This document shows, piece after piece, positions 1 through 8,158 of a stretch of DNA of 64,000 nt. Origin of the DNA: Klenkia marina (GTDB taxonomy: Bacteria > Actinomycetota > Actinomycetes > Mycobacteriales > Geodermatophilaceae); assembly GCF_900101025.1 (NCBI RefSeq), contig NZ_FMUH01000005.1:62001-126000 (forward strand). Reading direction: 5' to 3'. Below the pieces are notes generated by a model, which was given only the letters and a program-made list of their open reading frames with translations, did not search any database and had not been told where the DNA came from. Each line of letters begins with the position of its first letter. Position 1 is the first letter of the stretch. A program made the translations under genes and the position numbers.

Positions 1-482
1 TGGTGGACGACGGCCCGCCAGTCGTCGGCCTCGGCGAGCACCAGGTGGCCCACGGCCGAGGCGTGCAGGTGGGTCTCCACGAGCGAGGGGTCGGCCAGGG
101 GCAGGTCGGGGTCGACGTCCACCACCCGCGCCACCGGGCCGGCGACCAGCGCCAGGTGCACCCCGGCCCGCATCCGGCCGCGCAGGTCGGCGAGCACGCG
201 CCGCGCCGCGGTCGGCACGCGGGCGGGGGCGATGACCCCCGCGAGGCCGGCGACCTTCGCGCCCAGCGCGAACCCGTGCAGGTCGGGCAACCGCACCAGG
301 TACTCCTCGCCGACGAGGAGGTTCAGCAGGCGGTAGGTGGTGGCCGGCGGCAGGCCGAGGGCGTCGGCGACCTCCTTGGCGGTGACCCCGGCGCCGGCGC
401 GGGCGACCTCCTGGAGCACCGCCAGGGCGGAGCGCACCGCCTGCGGCTGCCGGCCGGTGACCCCCCGGTCGACCCCGGTCAC
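1..482 (-). CDS. IclR-family transcriptional regulator, 3' end beyond window
   Basis: About 160 residues are visible; the rest lies left of the window. The N-terminal part reads as a winged helix-turn-helix (AVRSALAVLQEVA, then VTAKEVADALGLPPATTYRL) followed by the start of an IclR effector domain. The GTG start at 482 overlaps the TGA of the upstream permease gene (GTGA), so the two are almost certainly co-transcribed. IclR proteins usually control transport and catabolism of small aromatic or carbon compounds, so the adjacent permease is a likely target together with the divergent amine oxidase operon. The effector is unknown. Confidence 0.85.
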   Translation of the reverse strand, partial: MTGVDRGVTGRQPQAVRSALAVLQEVARAGAGVTAKEVADALGLPPATTYRLLNLLVGEEYLVRLPDLHGFALGAKVAGLAGVIAPARVPTAARRVLADLRGRMRAGVHLALVAGPVARVVDVDPDLPLADPSLVETHLHASAVGHLVLAEADDWRAVVH

Positions 483-1924
483 CGGCGCACGCCCTGCCCG
501 GGCAGCAGCGAGCCCGCCGTCGCCTGGTCGTAGACGCCCACCCGGGCGAGGGTCTCCGGGGAGCGCCTGCGGAGGACCAGCCACAGCACCGGGCCGGGCA
601 GCCAGGCGACGACGAAGACGACGACCATCGCCCCGCTGCCCGACCAGGACGCCCCGGCGACGGCGACCACCAGCACGACCGCCGACAGGGCGGCGGCCAG
701 CGTGCCGGCGACCAGGGTGGGCCGGGTGAGCTCGCCGATGCGGTGCAGGAAGACCGGCATGGCCGCGGCGGCGAGGACGTAGGCGAGCACGTACCCGAGC
801 GCGGACACGGTCAGCGACCCGGCGAGCACGTCGCGGGCGCGGACGCCGCTGGCCAGGGCGACGGCGGGGACGACGACCAGCAGGGGCGATGCCCAGGCCA
901 GTGCCACGGCAGGGGTGGCGAACCGGGGGTGGGTGCGGCCCAGCGGCGCGGGCAGCACGCCCTCGCGGGACATCGAGAACAGCACCCGGGCCAGGGCGTT
1001 GATCGACCCCGTGACGCAGGCGAAGAAGGACAGCGCGATCCCGGCGTCCAGCAACCGGGGGAGCACCCCGAGTCCGTCTGCGTCGGCGAGCTGGGCGATC
1101 GGCACGTCCCCCGTGAGCACCTCCACCGGCGCGGCGCGCAGCAGCACCACCTGGGCGACCCCGGCGGCGACGAACAGCAACCCGGTCACCACCGGCGTCC
1201 AGAACACCGCCCGCGGCACCGCGACCAGGGGCCGCCGGGCCTCCACGCCGAGCGTGGCCGCGCTCTCGAAGCCCATGAAGGCGGCGACGGCGAGCACCAG
1301 CCCGGTGGCCACGCCGCCGGCCGAGACCGGTCCGTCGACGACGGCGGCGCCGGTGCCCGACCCGCCGTCGTGCGCGGCGAGCAGCACCAGGAGGACGGCG
1401 ACCACCACGCCGACGGAGACGACCTCGAGCGCCAGCGCCACCCGGGCCGAGAGCCGGATGCCGCGCACCGTGGTCAGCGTCGCGAGCAGGCCCACGGAGA
1501 CGGCCACCAGAGCGACCGCGGGCCCCGGCGGGTCCAGGCCGGTGAACGAGACGAGGTAGGCGACCGACCCGACCAGCGCCGAGACCGCGATCCCGGCGTA
1601 GCCGACCACCAGCGCCCACCCCGCCAGCAGGGCGGCGCCGGGTCCCAGGCCCTTGGCCGTGTAGCTGTAGACCCCGCCGACGGCGGCCATGCGGCGGGCG
1701 AAGGCCGTGAGGCACCAGCCGACGAGCACCACGAGGGCGGTGCCCCCGACCAGGACCGGCAGCGTGGCGGCCCCGGCCTGCGCCATGACGAACGGCGGGA
1801 CGGCGACCACCGCGGCCGACGGCGCGAGCGCGCTCACCGACTGGGCGAGCACCTCGACCATGCTCAGCCCGCGCCGGCGCAGCCCGGCCACCGGGGAGCG
1901 CAAGGGCAGCTGGTCGATGCGCAC
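479..1924 (-). CDS. APC superfamily amino acid/amine permease
   Basis: A polytopic membrane protein with about 12 hydrophobic segments and the APC-type opening (VEVLAQSVSALAPSAAVVAV, then a conserved GGVYSYTAKGLGPG stretch). It should be a proton- or exchange-driven importer of amino acids or amines. I chose the GTG at 1924 because a GAGGAGG ribosome site sits just before it; an in-frame ATG at 2005 would add 27 proline-rich residues with no clear site. It is about 481 residues, normal for the family. It shares an operon with an IclR regulator and diverges from a second permease and copper amine oxidase 1, so an amine substrate is plausible but inferred. Confidence 0.85.
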   Translation of the reverse strand: MRIDQLPLRSPVAGLRRRGLSMVEVLAQSVSALAPSAAVVAVPPFVMAQAGAATLPVLVGGTALVVLVGWCLTAFARRMAAVGGVYSYTAKGLGPGAALLAGWALVVGYAGIAVSALVGSVAYLVSFTGLDPPGPAVALVAVSVGLLATLTTVRGIRLSARVALALEVVSVGVVVAVLLVLLAAHDGGSGTGAAVVDGPVSAGGVATGLVLAVAAFMGFESAATLGVEARRPLVAVPRAVFWTPVVTGLLFVAAGVAQVVLLRAAPVEVLTGDVPIAQLADADGLGVLPRLLDAGIALSFFACVTGSINALARVLFSMSREGVLPAPLGRTHPRFATPAVALAWASPLLVVVPAVALASGVRARDVLAGSLTVSALGYVLAYVLAAAAMPVFLHRIGELTRPTLVAGTLAAALSAVVLVVAVAGASWSGSGAMVVVFVVAWLPGPVLWLVLRRRSPETLARVGVYDQATAGSLLPGQGVRR

Positions 1925-2049
1925 GGTCCTCCTCGACGGCACGGGTGGGTGGTCGGGCACTGTAGCCAGCGGGCCGGGTGGGCAGGTGTCCGGCAGCGTG
2001 TCCACGAATGAGAATCGCGGCCCCCGCCGTCCCGTTCGGTGTCACGGGG

Positions 2050-2064
2050 ATGTTGCGCGAACAT
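2050..2064. promoter_or_regulatory. Inverted repeat in divergent promoter region
   Basis: ATGTT-N5-AACAT (ATGTTGCGCGAACAT) lies between two divergent permease genes. Its form resembles the half-sites of IclR-type operators, and an IclR gene is in the leftward operon. Assignment to that regulator is inference only. Confidence 0.3.
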
Positions 2065-2143
2065 GACGGTTGTGTAACCGGCGTCACTCCGGGAGGGTCC
2101 ACAGTCGGCGACCACCACCCGCCGCCGACCTCCAGGAGCCCCC

Positions 2144-3604
2144 GTGGCCACCGTCTCGGAACCCGCAGCACCCGCACCCGAGGGGCACCGGCTCTCCGGC
2201 CGCCTCGGCGTCGGCGCCATCGTCTTCATGGTGGTCGCCGCCGCGGCCCCGCTCACCGTCGTCGCCGGCACCGTGCCCATCGGCATCGCGGCCGGCAACG
2301 GCCCGGGCTACCCGGCCACCTACCTGGTGTCGGCCGTGGTGCTGGCGTTCTTCGCCGTCGGCTTCACCGCGATGACCCGGCACGTGCCGAACGCCGGTGC
2401 CTTCTACTCCTACGTCGGCGTGGGCCTGGGCCGCGGCTGGGGTCTGGGCAGCGCGCTGGTCGCCCTGGTCAGCTACGTGACCGTGCAGGGTGCCGTGCTC
2501 GGGTACATCGGCTTCGCGCTCGGCGGGCTGGTCGAGGGCTACGGCGGGCCGGCGCTGCCCTGGTGGCTGTGGACCTTCGTCGTCCTGGCGATCACCGCCG
2601 TCCTCGGGTTCCGGCACATCGAGCTGTCCAGCAAGGTGCTCGGCGTCCTGCTCGTCGCCGAGGTCGGCATCGTGCTGGTCCTCGACGCCGTCGTGATCGG
2701 CAAGGGCGGCTCGGACGAGGGCCTGTCGACGGCGTTCCTCACCCCCTCCGAGGTGCTGTCGGGCGCCCCCGGCCTCGGGTTGATGTTCGCCGTCGCCGGG
2801 TTCATCGGCTTCGAGGCCACCGCGATCTTCCGTGACGAGGCCCGCGACCCCGACCGCACCATCCCGCGCGCCACCTACGCCGCGCTGGCCATCATCGGCG
2901 TCTTCTACACGTTGTCGGCCTGGGCGGTCGTCAGCGCGTGGGGCGACAGCTCGGTCGTGGCCGAGGCCGCGGCCGACCCCGGGAACATGGTGGCCACCAC
3001 CGCGCAGCGCTACCTCGGGACGGCGGCCGCCGACGTCATCCAGGTGCTGCTGGTGACCAGCCTGTTCGCCGCGGTGCTGAGCTTCCACAACGTGCTGAGC
3101 CGCTACTTCTTCTCCCTCGGCAACACCGGTGTCGTCCCGGCCGCGTGCGGCCGCAGCCACGCCCGGCACGCCTCGCCGCACGTCGCCTCCCTGGTCACCA
3201 GCGGCATCGGCGTGCTCCTCATGGCGGTCAGCGCCGTCGCCGGCCTGGACCCGGTGCTGGAGGTGTTCACCTGGCTGGCCGGCATCGCCAGCGTCGGCAT
3301 CGTCGGGTTGATGCTGCTGGCCTGCATCGCCGTCCTGGTGTTCTTCCGGCGCACCGGGGTCGACCGCCGGCCCTGGCAGACCCTCGTCGCCCCCGGCCTG
3401 GGCGTGCTCGGCCTGGCCGGGGTGCTGGTGCTGCTCGTGGAGAACCTGCCGCTGCTCATGGGTGGCTCCACCGCGCTGGGCATCGGCGCCGGCGTGCTGC
3501 TCCTGCTCGCCCTCGGCGGCGGGTTCGTGCTCGCCGCCGCCCGCCCGTCCGCCGCCCGCGACCTCGTCCGTGCCACCCGTTCCGACGCCGCCCCGCAGAT
3601 CTGA
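2144..3604 (+). CDS. APC family permease, first gene of amine oxidase operon
   Basis: A 486-residue, roughly 12-TM transporter. The N-terminus carries the APC features VVAAAAPLTVVAG and AAGNGPGYP, and a later GFIGFEATAIFRDEARDP block typical of amino acid/amine porters. GTG at 2144 has AGGAG a few bases upstream. It ends 11 bp before a copper amine oxidase gene, so it probably imports the amine which that enzyme oxidises. It is clearly paralogous to the permease at 35034-36488, which heads the operon carrying iacG/iacA homologs; both share the GNGPG and FEATAI blocks. The exact substrate (tyramine, phenylethylamine, tryptamine or other) cannot be read from sequence. Confidence 0.88.
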   Translation: MATVSEPAAPAPEGHRLSGRLGVGAIVFMVVAAAAPLTVVAGTVPIGIAAGNGPGYPATYLVSAVVLAFFAVGFTAMTRHVPNAGAFYSYVGVGLGRGWGLGSALVALVSYVTVQGAVLGYIGFALGGLVEGYGGPALPWWLWTFVVLAITAVLGFRHIELSSKVLGVLLVAEVGIVLVLDAVVIGKGGSDEGLSTAFLTPSEVLSGAPGLGLMFAVAGFIGFEATAIFRDEARDPDRTIPRATYAALAIIGVFYTLSAWAVVSAWGDSSVVAEAAADPGNMVATTAQRYLGTAAADVIQVLLVTSLFAAVLSFHNVLSRYFFSLGNTGVVPAACGRSHARHASPHVASLVTSGIGVLLMAVSAVAGLDPVLEVFTWLAGIASVGIVGLMLLACIAVLVFFRRTGVDRRPWQTLVAPGLGVLGLAGVLVLLVENLPLLMGGSTALGIGAGVLLLLALGGGFVLAAARPSAARDLVRATRSDAAPQI

Positions 3605-3615
3605 GGAGCCGACCG

Positions 3616-5520
3616 ATGACCACCACCGAGAACCGCACCGCCACCCACCCGCTGTCGCGCATGACCGCCGAGGAGATCGACTCGGCCCGCGGCCTGGTCA
3701 CCGACGCCGGGCTGGTCGGCGAGGGCACCGTGTTCGTCTACGTCGGGCTGGAGGAGCCGCACAAGCGCGACGTGCAGGAGTTCACCCCCGGCAGCGAGGT
3801 GGAGCGCCGGCTGCGGGTGCTGCTGCTGGACCGGGCCACCGGCGCCGGCCGTGACGTGCTGGTGTCGGTGACCCAGCAGAAGGTGCTGCGCGACGCCCGC
3901 ATCGACGGCGTCGCCGACGGCCAGGTGCCGATCACCGACGCCGAGTTCGAGGCCATCGAGCCGATCCTCGCCGTCGACGAGGGCTGGGTCGCCGCCATGG
4001 CCAAGCGGGGTCTGGACGTCGGCGACGTCCGGGCGGTGCCGCTGTCGGCCGGGTCGTACTTCGACGACGAGTTCGGCCACCGGGTCGTGCGGGTGCTCGG
4101 CTTCCACCAGGCCGACCCCGAGGACCTGCCCTGGGCCCACCCGGTGGACGGGGTCGTCGCCTACGTCGACATCACCCGCGGTGTCACCACCGCGGTGCAC
4201 GACCACTTCGACCTGCCCGTACCCGCCGAGCGGGTCTCGCTCGAGGGCACCCCGCGCGACCTCAAGCCCATCGAGATCACCCAGCCCGAGGGGCGCTCGT
4301 TCACGGTCGAGGACGACGTCGTCCGCTGGGCCGGCTGGGAGTTCCGCGTCGGGTTCGACGTCCGCGAGGGCCTGACCATCAACCAGCTGTCGATCGACGG
4401 CCGGTCGGTGGTGCACCGCGCCTCGATCGCCGAGATGGTCGTGCCCTACGCCGACCCCTCACCGGTGCGGTTCTGGCAGAACTACTTCGACACCGGGGAG
4501 TACCTCTTCGCCCGGTACACCAACTCCCTCGAGCTGGGCTGCGACTGCCTCGGCGACATCCAGTACTTCGACGCCACGATCGCCGACGAGACCGGCCACC
4601 CCCGGGTGATGCGCAACGCGATCTGCCTGCACGAGGAGGACTACGGGGTGGGGTGGAAGCACACCGACATGTTCACGGGCATGGCCGAGACCCGGCGCTC
4701 GCGGCGACTGGTGATCAGCTTCTTCACCACGATCGGCAACTACGACTACGGCTTCTACTGGTACCTCTACACCGACGGCACGATCCAGCTGGAGAGCAAG
4801 GCCACCGGCGTGGTGTTCACCTCGGCCTACCGCGGCGAGGAGCACCCCTACGCCACCGAGATCGCCCCGGGCCTGGGGGCACCGTTCCACCAGCACCTGT
4901 TCTCGGCGCGGCTGGACATGGCGGTCGACGCCGCGGACGGCTCGGGCAACACCGTGCACGAGGTCGACGCCGTGCGGGTGCCGATCAGCGACACCAACCC
5001 CTACGGCAACGCCTTCACCCGCTCGCTCACCCCGATCACCCGGGAGTCCGAGGGCGGCCGGCTCACCGACGCCACCAAGGGCCGCACCTGGCACGTGGTC
5101 AACCCGGGCAAGACCAACCGCCTGGGTCATCCGGTCGGGTACGCGCTGCACCCGGAGAACGCACCGGTGCTGCTCGCCGACGACGCCAGCTCGATCCACC
5201 AGCGCGCGACGTTCTCCACCAAGTCGCTGTGGGTCACCGAGTACGACCCGGCCGAGCGCTACCCGGCCGGTGACTTCGTGAACCAGCACCCCGGCGCCGG
5301 TGGGCTCCCCGCGTTCGTGCAGGGCGACGCCGAGCTGACCGACACCGACGTCGTCCTGTGGCACACCTTCGGGCTCACCCACTTCCCGCGGCCCGAGGAC
5401 TGGCCGGTCATGCCCACCGACTACGCCGGCTTCGTGCTCAAGCCGGTGGGCTTCTTCGACCAGAACCCCGCCCTCGGCGTCCCCGCGTCGACGTCGTCGC
5501 ACTGCCAGGGCAAGGGATGA
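3616..5520 (+). CDS. Copper-containing primary amine oxidase (amine oxidase 1)
   Basis: Oxidises primary amines to aldehyde, ammonia and hydrogen peroxide using copper and a self-made topaquinone. The 634-residue protein has all key residues: the topaquinone precursor Tyr376 in the consensus NYDY, catalytic base Asp292 (YFDTGEY), and copper ligands His425 and His427 (HQH) and His589 (LTHFPRPEDWP). Their spacing closely matches the Arthrobacter globiformis phenylethylamine oxidase (Asp298, Tyr382, His431, His433, His592). No signal peptide is visible, so it is probably cytoplasmic. ATG at 3616 follows a GAGGAG-like site; the reading frame is open further upstream but that part is antisense noise within the permease gene. 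It is sandwiched between a permease and a small membrane protein, overlapping the latter by ATGA. Confidence 0.95.
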   Translation: MTTTENRTATHPLSRMTAEEIDSARGLVTDAGLVGEGTVFVYVGLEEPHKRDVQEFTPGSEVERRLRVLLLDRATGAGRDVLVSVTQQKVLRDARIDGVADGQVPITDAEFEAIEPILAVDEGWVAAMAKRGLDVGDVRAVPLSAGSYFDDEFGHRVVRVLGFHQADPEDLPWAHPVDGVVAYVDITRGVTTAVHDHFDLPVPAERVSLEGTPRDLKPIEITQPEGRSFTVEDDVVRWAGWEFRVGFDVREGLTINQLSIDGRSVVHRASIAEMVVPYADPSPVRFWQNYFDTGEYLFARYTNSLELGCDCLGDIQYFDATIADETGHPRVMRNAICLHEEDYGVGWKHTDMFTGMAETRRSRRLVISFFTTIGNYDYGFYWYLYTDGTIQLESKATGVVFTSAYRGEEHPYATEIAPGLGAPFHQHLFSARLDMAVDAADGSGNTVHEVDAVRVPISDTNPYGNAFTRSLTPITRESEGGRLTDATKGRTWHVVNPGKTNRLGHPVGYALHPENAPVLLADDASSIHQRATFSTKSLWVTEYDPAERYPAGDFVNQHPGAGGLPAFVQGDAELTDTDVVLWHTFGLTHFPRPEDWPVMPTDYAGFVLKPVGFFDQNPALGVPASTSSHCQGKG

Positions 5521-5903
5521 CGACGGCGGTGCCCACCCGGTCGGGCGCTGCGGCGCTCGGCCGGGTGGCCGCCGTCCTGGCGCTGGCGTCGGCCGGGCTG
5601 CACGTGGTCCTGGCCGCCTCCGGTGGGCTGGCGGCCGTGGCGATGGCGGCGATGGCACTGGTCTGCCTGCCGTGCGCGGCGCACCTGTGGCGGGGGCCGT
5701 CGGCATCGGTGTGGGCCCTCACGGCGCTCGTCGACCTGGGGATGCTCGCCGTCCACGCCCCGATGGTCGCCGGGGACGGCATGCACCGGATGCACGACGA
5801 CCACACCGCCGGTGGGGCCGCGGTGGTCGCGCTGGTGCTGGTGGTCGGTCAGCTCGCGCTGGCCGCCTCCGTGGGGCTGGCCGCGGTGCTCGGACGCCGG
5901 TAG
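5517..5903 (+). CDS. Small His/Met-rich membrane protein paired with amine oxidase 1
   Basis: A 128-residue protein of about four transmembrane segments, translationally coupled to the amine oxidase (ATGA overlap). It carries a CxxC (Cys50-Cys53, CLPC) and a dense metal-binding-like stretch, HAPMVAGDGMHRMHDDH (residues 80-96). The protein following the second amine oxidase (43567-44082) also has a CxxC and shares the VAGDGM motif, so the two look related despite weak overall similarity. I infer a role in copper handling for the oxidase; DUF5134-like membrane proteins are the nearest family I can suggest. No function is established by the sequence alone. Confidence 0.7.
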   Translation: MTTAVPTRSGAAALGRVAAVLALASAGLHVVLAASGGLAAVAMAAMALVCLPCAAHLWRGPSASVWALTALVDLGMLAVHAPMVAGDGMHRMHDDHTAGGAAVVALVLVVGQLALAASVGLAAVLGRR

Positions 5904-6285
5904 CCGGTGGCGGGGGTGCCCGGGGCGGTCAGGTCGACAGCGCAGCCAGCGTGGTCGTGGCCCCGGTCTCCAGCTCGGCCATCCTTCTCGAGGAGCCCGC
6001 TCGCCGCGGCGAGGTGCTCGGGGTCGGCGACGGGGGCGGCGAGGAACGCGGTCGCGCAGTCGGCGATCGCCGGGACCGGACGACCCTTCGCGTCGAACCG
6101 CGCTGGACGTGCCGCTCAGGGAACGACGACGGCGTCCGACGGACCGCGCTGCACCCGCTGACCCGTGGCCCTGCAGGCCGTCGGGCTCCGTGGGGGCGGG
6201 ACCGGGCGGCGGCGACCCCGTGGCACGATCTCGGTGCGGGACCACCGGGTCCCCCCATCCGTCCGCCGGGGCGAGGAGGTCGACC
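5904..6285. other. 382-bp gap with possible decayed coding remnant
   Basis: No intact gene is seen. On the minus strand two short frames read protein-like one after the other: one with RFDAKGRPVPAIADCATAFL and continuing through AAPVADPEHLAAASGLLEK (about 6110 down to 5985), then in a shifted frame MAELETGATTTLAALST ending near 5930. Joined, they resemble the C-terminus of a protein with one frameshift, but I cannot name the family. The right end holds the GAGGAGG ribosome site for the DUF202 gene at 6286. Confidence 0.3.
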
Positions 6286-6654
6286 GTGGAGACCGAGCGC
6301 GGCCGCTTCCCGCGTCGGGTCTACGGCGCGGGGGACGAGCCCGACCCCCGCTTCAGCCTGGCCAACGAACGGACGTTCCTGGCCTGGATGCGCACGTCCC
6401 TCGCCCTGCTGGCCGCCGGGGTCGCGCTCGAGGCGCTGGACCTCCCCATCGCCGAGGGCGTCCGGCTGGCCGCCGCCCTCGTCCTCGTGGCACTGGGTCT
6501 GCTGGCCCCGGTGCAGGCATGGCTGGGCTGGGTGGCCACGGAGAGGGCGATGCGCGAGGGGCGCCCGCTGCCGGCCCCGCGGCTGGCGCTCGCCCTCGCG
6601 GTGGGCGTGGTCGTCGCCGGGGTCCTCGTGCTGGTCGGACTCCTGCTGCGGTGA
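6286..6654 (+). CDS. DUF202 (YidH-like) membrane protein, first of pair
   Basis: A 122-residue protein with the DUF202 signature FSLANERTFLAWMRTSLALL followed by three hydrophobic segments. GTG at 6286 has a strong GAGGAGG site seven bases upstream. Its stop overlaps the start of a second DUF202 gene (GTGA), the usual tandem arrangement in actinobacteria. Function of the family is not known; it may form a small membrane complex. Nothing ties it to the amine oxidase genes except proximity. Confidence 0.85.
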   Translation: METERGRFPRRVYGAGDEPDPRFSLANERTFLAWMRTSLALLAAGVALEALDLPIAEGVRLAAALVLVALGLLAPVQAWLGWVATERAMREGRPLPAPRLALALAVGVVVAGVLVLVGLLLR

Positions 6655-7007
6655 CGGCGGCCGCCGGTCAGGTGCCCGACGCCGGTCTGCAACCGGAGCG
6701 GACGGTGCTGGCCTGGCGCCGGACGGCGTTGGCGATGACCGTGGCCGCGGCCACCGCCGGGCGCCTGGCTGCTCCCGTCCTGGGAACGGCGGCGCTCGTG
6801 CTGGCCGCCGCGGGCGTGGCGCTCGCGGTGCTCGTGGCGGTGGTGGCCGGACGCCGGTACCGCGCTGTGCGCGAGTCCCTCAGGACCCGCGGGGACCTGA
6901 CCGGGGTGGCCCGGCCGGCCCTGCCGCTGGCGGCGCTGGCGGGCTCGGGGGTGGTCGTCGGCGTCCTGGCGCTCGTCGTCGTCGTGGGGCAGCACGCCGG
7001 TCGGTGA
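6651..7007 (+). CDS. DUF202 membrane protein, second of pair
   Basis: A 118-residue protein with a shorter DUF202 motif (LQPERTVLAWRRTALAM) and three hydrophobic stretches. It starts with GTG overlapping the TGA of the preceding DUF202 gene, so the two are made together and may associate. It ends 69 bp before the convergent ohrR-like gene. Role unknown. Confidence 0.82.
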   Translation: MTAAAGQVPDAGLQPERTVLAWRRTALAMTVAAATAGRLAAPVLGTAALVLAAAGVALAVLVAVVAGRRYRAVRESLRTRGDLTGVARPALPLAALAGSGVVVGVLALVVVVGQHAGR

Positions 7008-7076
7008 GTGCGAGGGGGTGCCCAGCGGGGCCGACCGGGCCTGGGCCCGCACCTGACCCGACCGCTGGTCCGGGCC

Positions 7077-7595
7077 CTACGCCGAACGGCCCGGACCGGG
7101 GTCGGCGAGGGCGCGTTGCGAGGCGGTGATGAGGTCGGTCAGCGACGCGTGCAGGGCCACCAGGGCCTCGACCGGCATGCCCAGCCGGGCGACCACCCCG
7201 CCCGGGACCTCCTCGGCGCGCTCGCGCAGGGCGCGGCCGGCGTCGGTGAGGGTGATGGCCAGGGAGCGCTGGTCGTGCGGGTCGCGGTCGCGCCGCACGA
7301 GCCCGGCCGACTCGAGCCGCTTGAGCAACGGGGTCAACGTGCCCGGGTCGAGCTGCAGCAGCCGGGCGAGGTCCTTGGCGGCGAGCTGCTGGTGCTCCCA
7401 CAGCGCCAGCATCACGAGGTACTGCGGGTGGGTGAGGCCGAGCGGCTCCAGCGCGGGGCGGTACAGGGCGACCACGTTGCGGGCGGCGACGGAGAGCGCG
7501 TAGCAGACCTGCCGGTCGAGGGCGAGCGCGTCCACGGGAGCATCCGCGGGGGCGTCCGCGACCCCGGTCGGCGGGGTCCCCTCGGGCGGCGTCAC
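7077..7595 (-). CDS. ohrR: OhrR-type MarR-family peroxide-sensing repressor
   Basis: A 172-residue MarR-fold protein. The block LDRQVCYALSVAARNVVALY is the OhrR signature, with the reactive Cys31 that senses organic hydroperoxides, followed by LTHPQYLVMLALWEHQQL and a winged helix (LDPGTLTPLLKRLESAGLVRR). The N-terminus is extended by about 20 Pro/Asp-rich residues. OhrR normally represses a neighbouring ohr peroxidase gene; none is here. The divergent gene encodes a DUF5313 membrane protein, and a palindrome lies between them. Symbol rests on the Cys and signature; other MarR members with the same Cys exist. Confidence 0.85.
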   Translation of the reverse strand: MTPPEGTPPTGVADAPADAPVDALALDRQVCYALSVAARNVVALYRPALEPLGLTHPQYLVMLALWEHQQLAAKDLARLLQLDPGTLTPLLKRLESAGLVRRDRDPHDQRSLAITLTDAGRALRERAEEVPGGVVARLGMPVEALVALHASLTDLITASQRALADPGPGRSA

Positions 7596-7629
7596 GGGTC
7601 GAGCATAGGTCTGTGCCGCAGGTCATTGG

Positions 7630-7641
7630 TTGGTGCACCAA
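7630..7641. promoter_or_regulatory. Perfect palindrome TTGGTGCACCAA, likely OhrR operator
   Basis: The 12-bp perfect palindrome is in the 94-bp space between the ohrR-like gene and the divergent DUF5313 gene. MarR/OhrR proteins bind such dyads near their own promoters, so autoregulation is likely; binding is inferred. Confidence 0.5.
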
Positions 7642-7689
7642 GCATCGGCGTAGGCTCTGCTGCAGCGACGAGCGCACAGGGGGACGGCG

Positions 7690-8151
7690 ATGACCGAGCA
7701 GCAGGGGACCCAGCCGGCGGGGGAGCGCGTCCGGCCGCCGGTCCACCGGTGGCTCTGGTACGCCCTCGGGGGATCGCTGCCCGCCCGGCACAGCACCTGG
7801 GTGCTGCACGACACCACGACCCGCACCTGGGGTCTGCGCCACGTGGCCCGCAGCCTGGTGCAGATGGCCATCCCCACGGCCGTCGTGCTGGCGGTCGTCC
7901 CGGCCGGGTGGGCCCTGCGCCTGGCCGTCGTCGCGGGCGGGGTCTTCCTCGGCCTCATCTTCTCCCTGGCCTACATGGCCGAGACCACCGAGCAACGGGT
8001 GATCAAGGCCGGCTACCGGCCCGGCACGGCCGTGCACGCCCGGGAACGGGCCAGCATCGAGGCCCAGCGCGCCGAGAGCGCCCGCAAGCGCGCGGCGGCC
8101 GCCAAGCGCGCGGCCCGCTACCGGCAGCGCACCGGGGGCCGACCGGGATGA
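7690..8151 (+). CDS. DUF5313 membrane protein
   Basis: A 153-residue actinobacterial protein matching the DUF5313 pattern: an N-terminal RPPVHRWLWYALGGSLPARH, then WVLHDTTTRTWGLRHVARSL, two adjacent hydrophobic segments (about residues 58-97) and a basic Ala/Arg/Lys-rich helix at the C-terminus. Function of the family is unknown. It faces the ohrR-like gene across a short divergent promoter, so peroxide-responsive expression is possible. The next gene starts 7 bp after its stop, suggesting an operon. Confidence 0.8.
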   Translation: MTEQQGTQPAGERVRPPVHRWLWYALGGSLPARHSTWVLHDTTTRTWGLRHVARSLVQMAIPTAVVLAVVPAGWALRLAVVAGGVFLGLIFSLAYMAETTEQRVIKAGYRPGTAVHARERASIEAQRAESARKRAAAAKRAARYRQRTGGRPG

Positions 8152-8158
8152 TGGTGGG

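Noticed and set aside
479-2005. Permease start at ATG 2005
   Set aside because: The added 27 residues are low-complexity and lack a ribosome site; GTG 1924 has GAGGAGG just upstream. The choice is not certain.
2938-3615. Long open frame continuing upstream of amine oxidase 1, which would give an 860-residue protein
   Set aside because: This part lies inside the permease gene in another frame and has an Arg/Pro/Gly shadow composition. ATG at 3616 with its ribosome site gives the normal family length.
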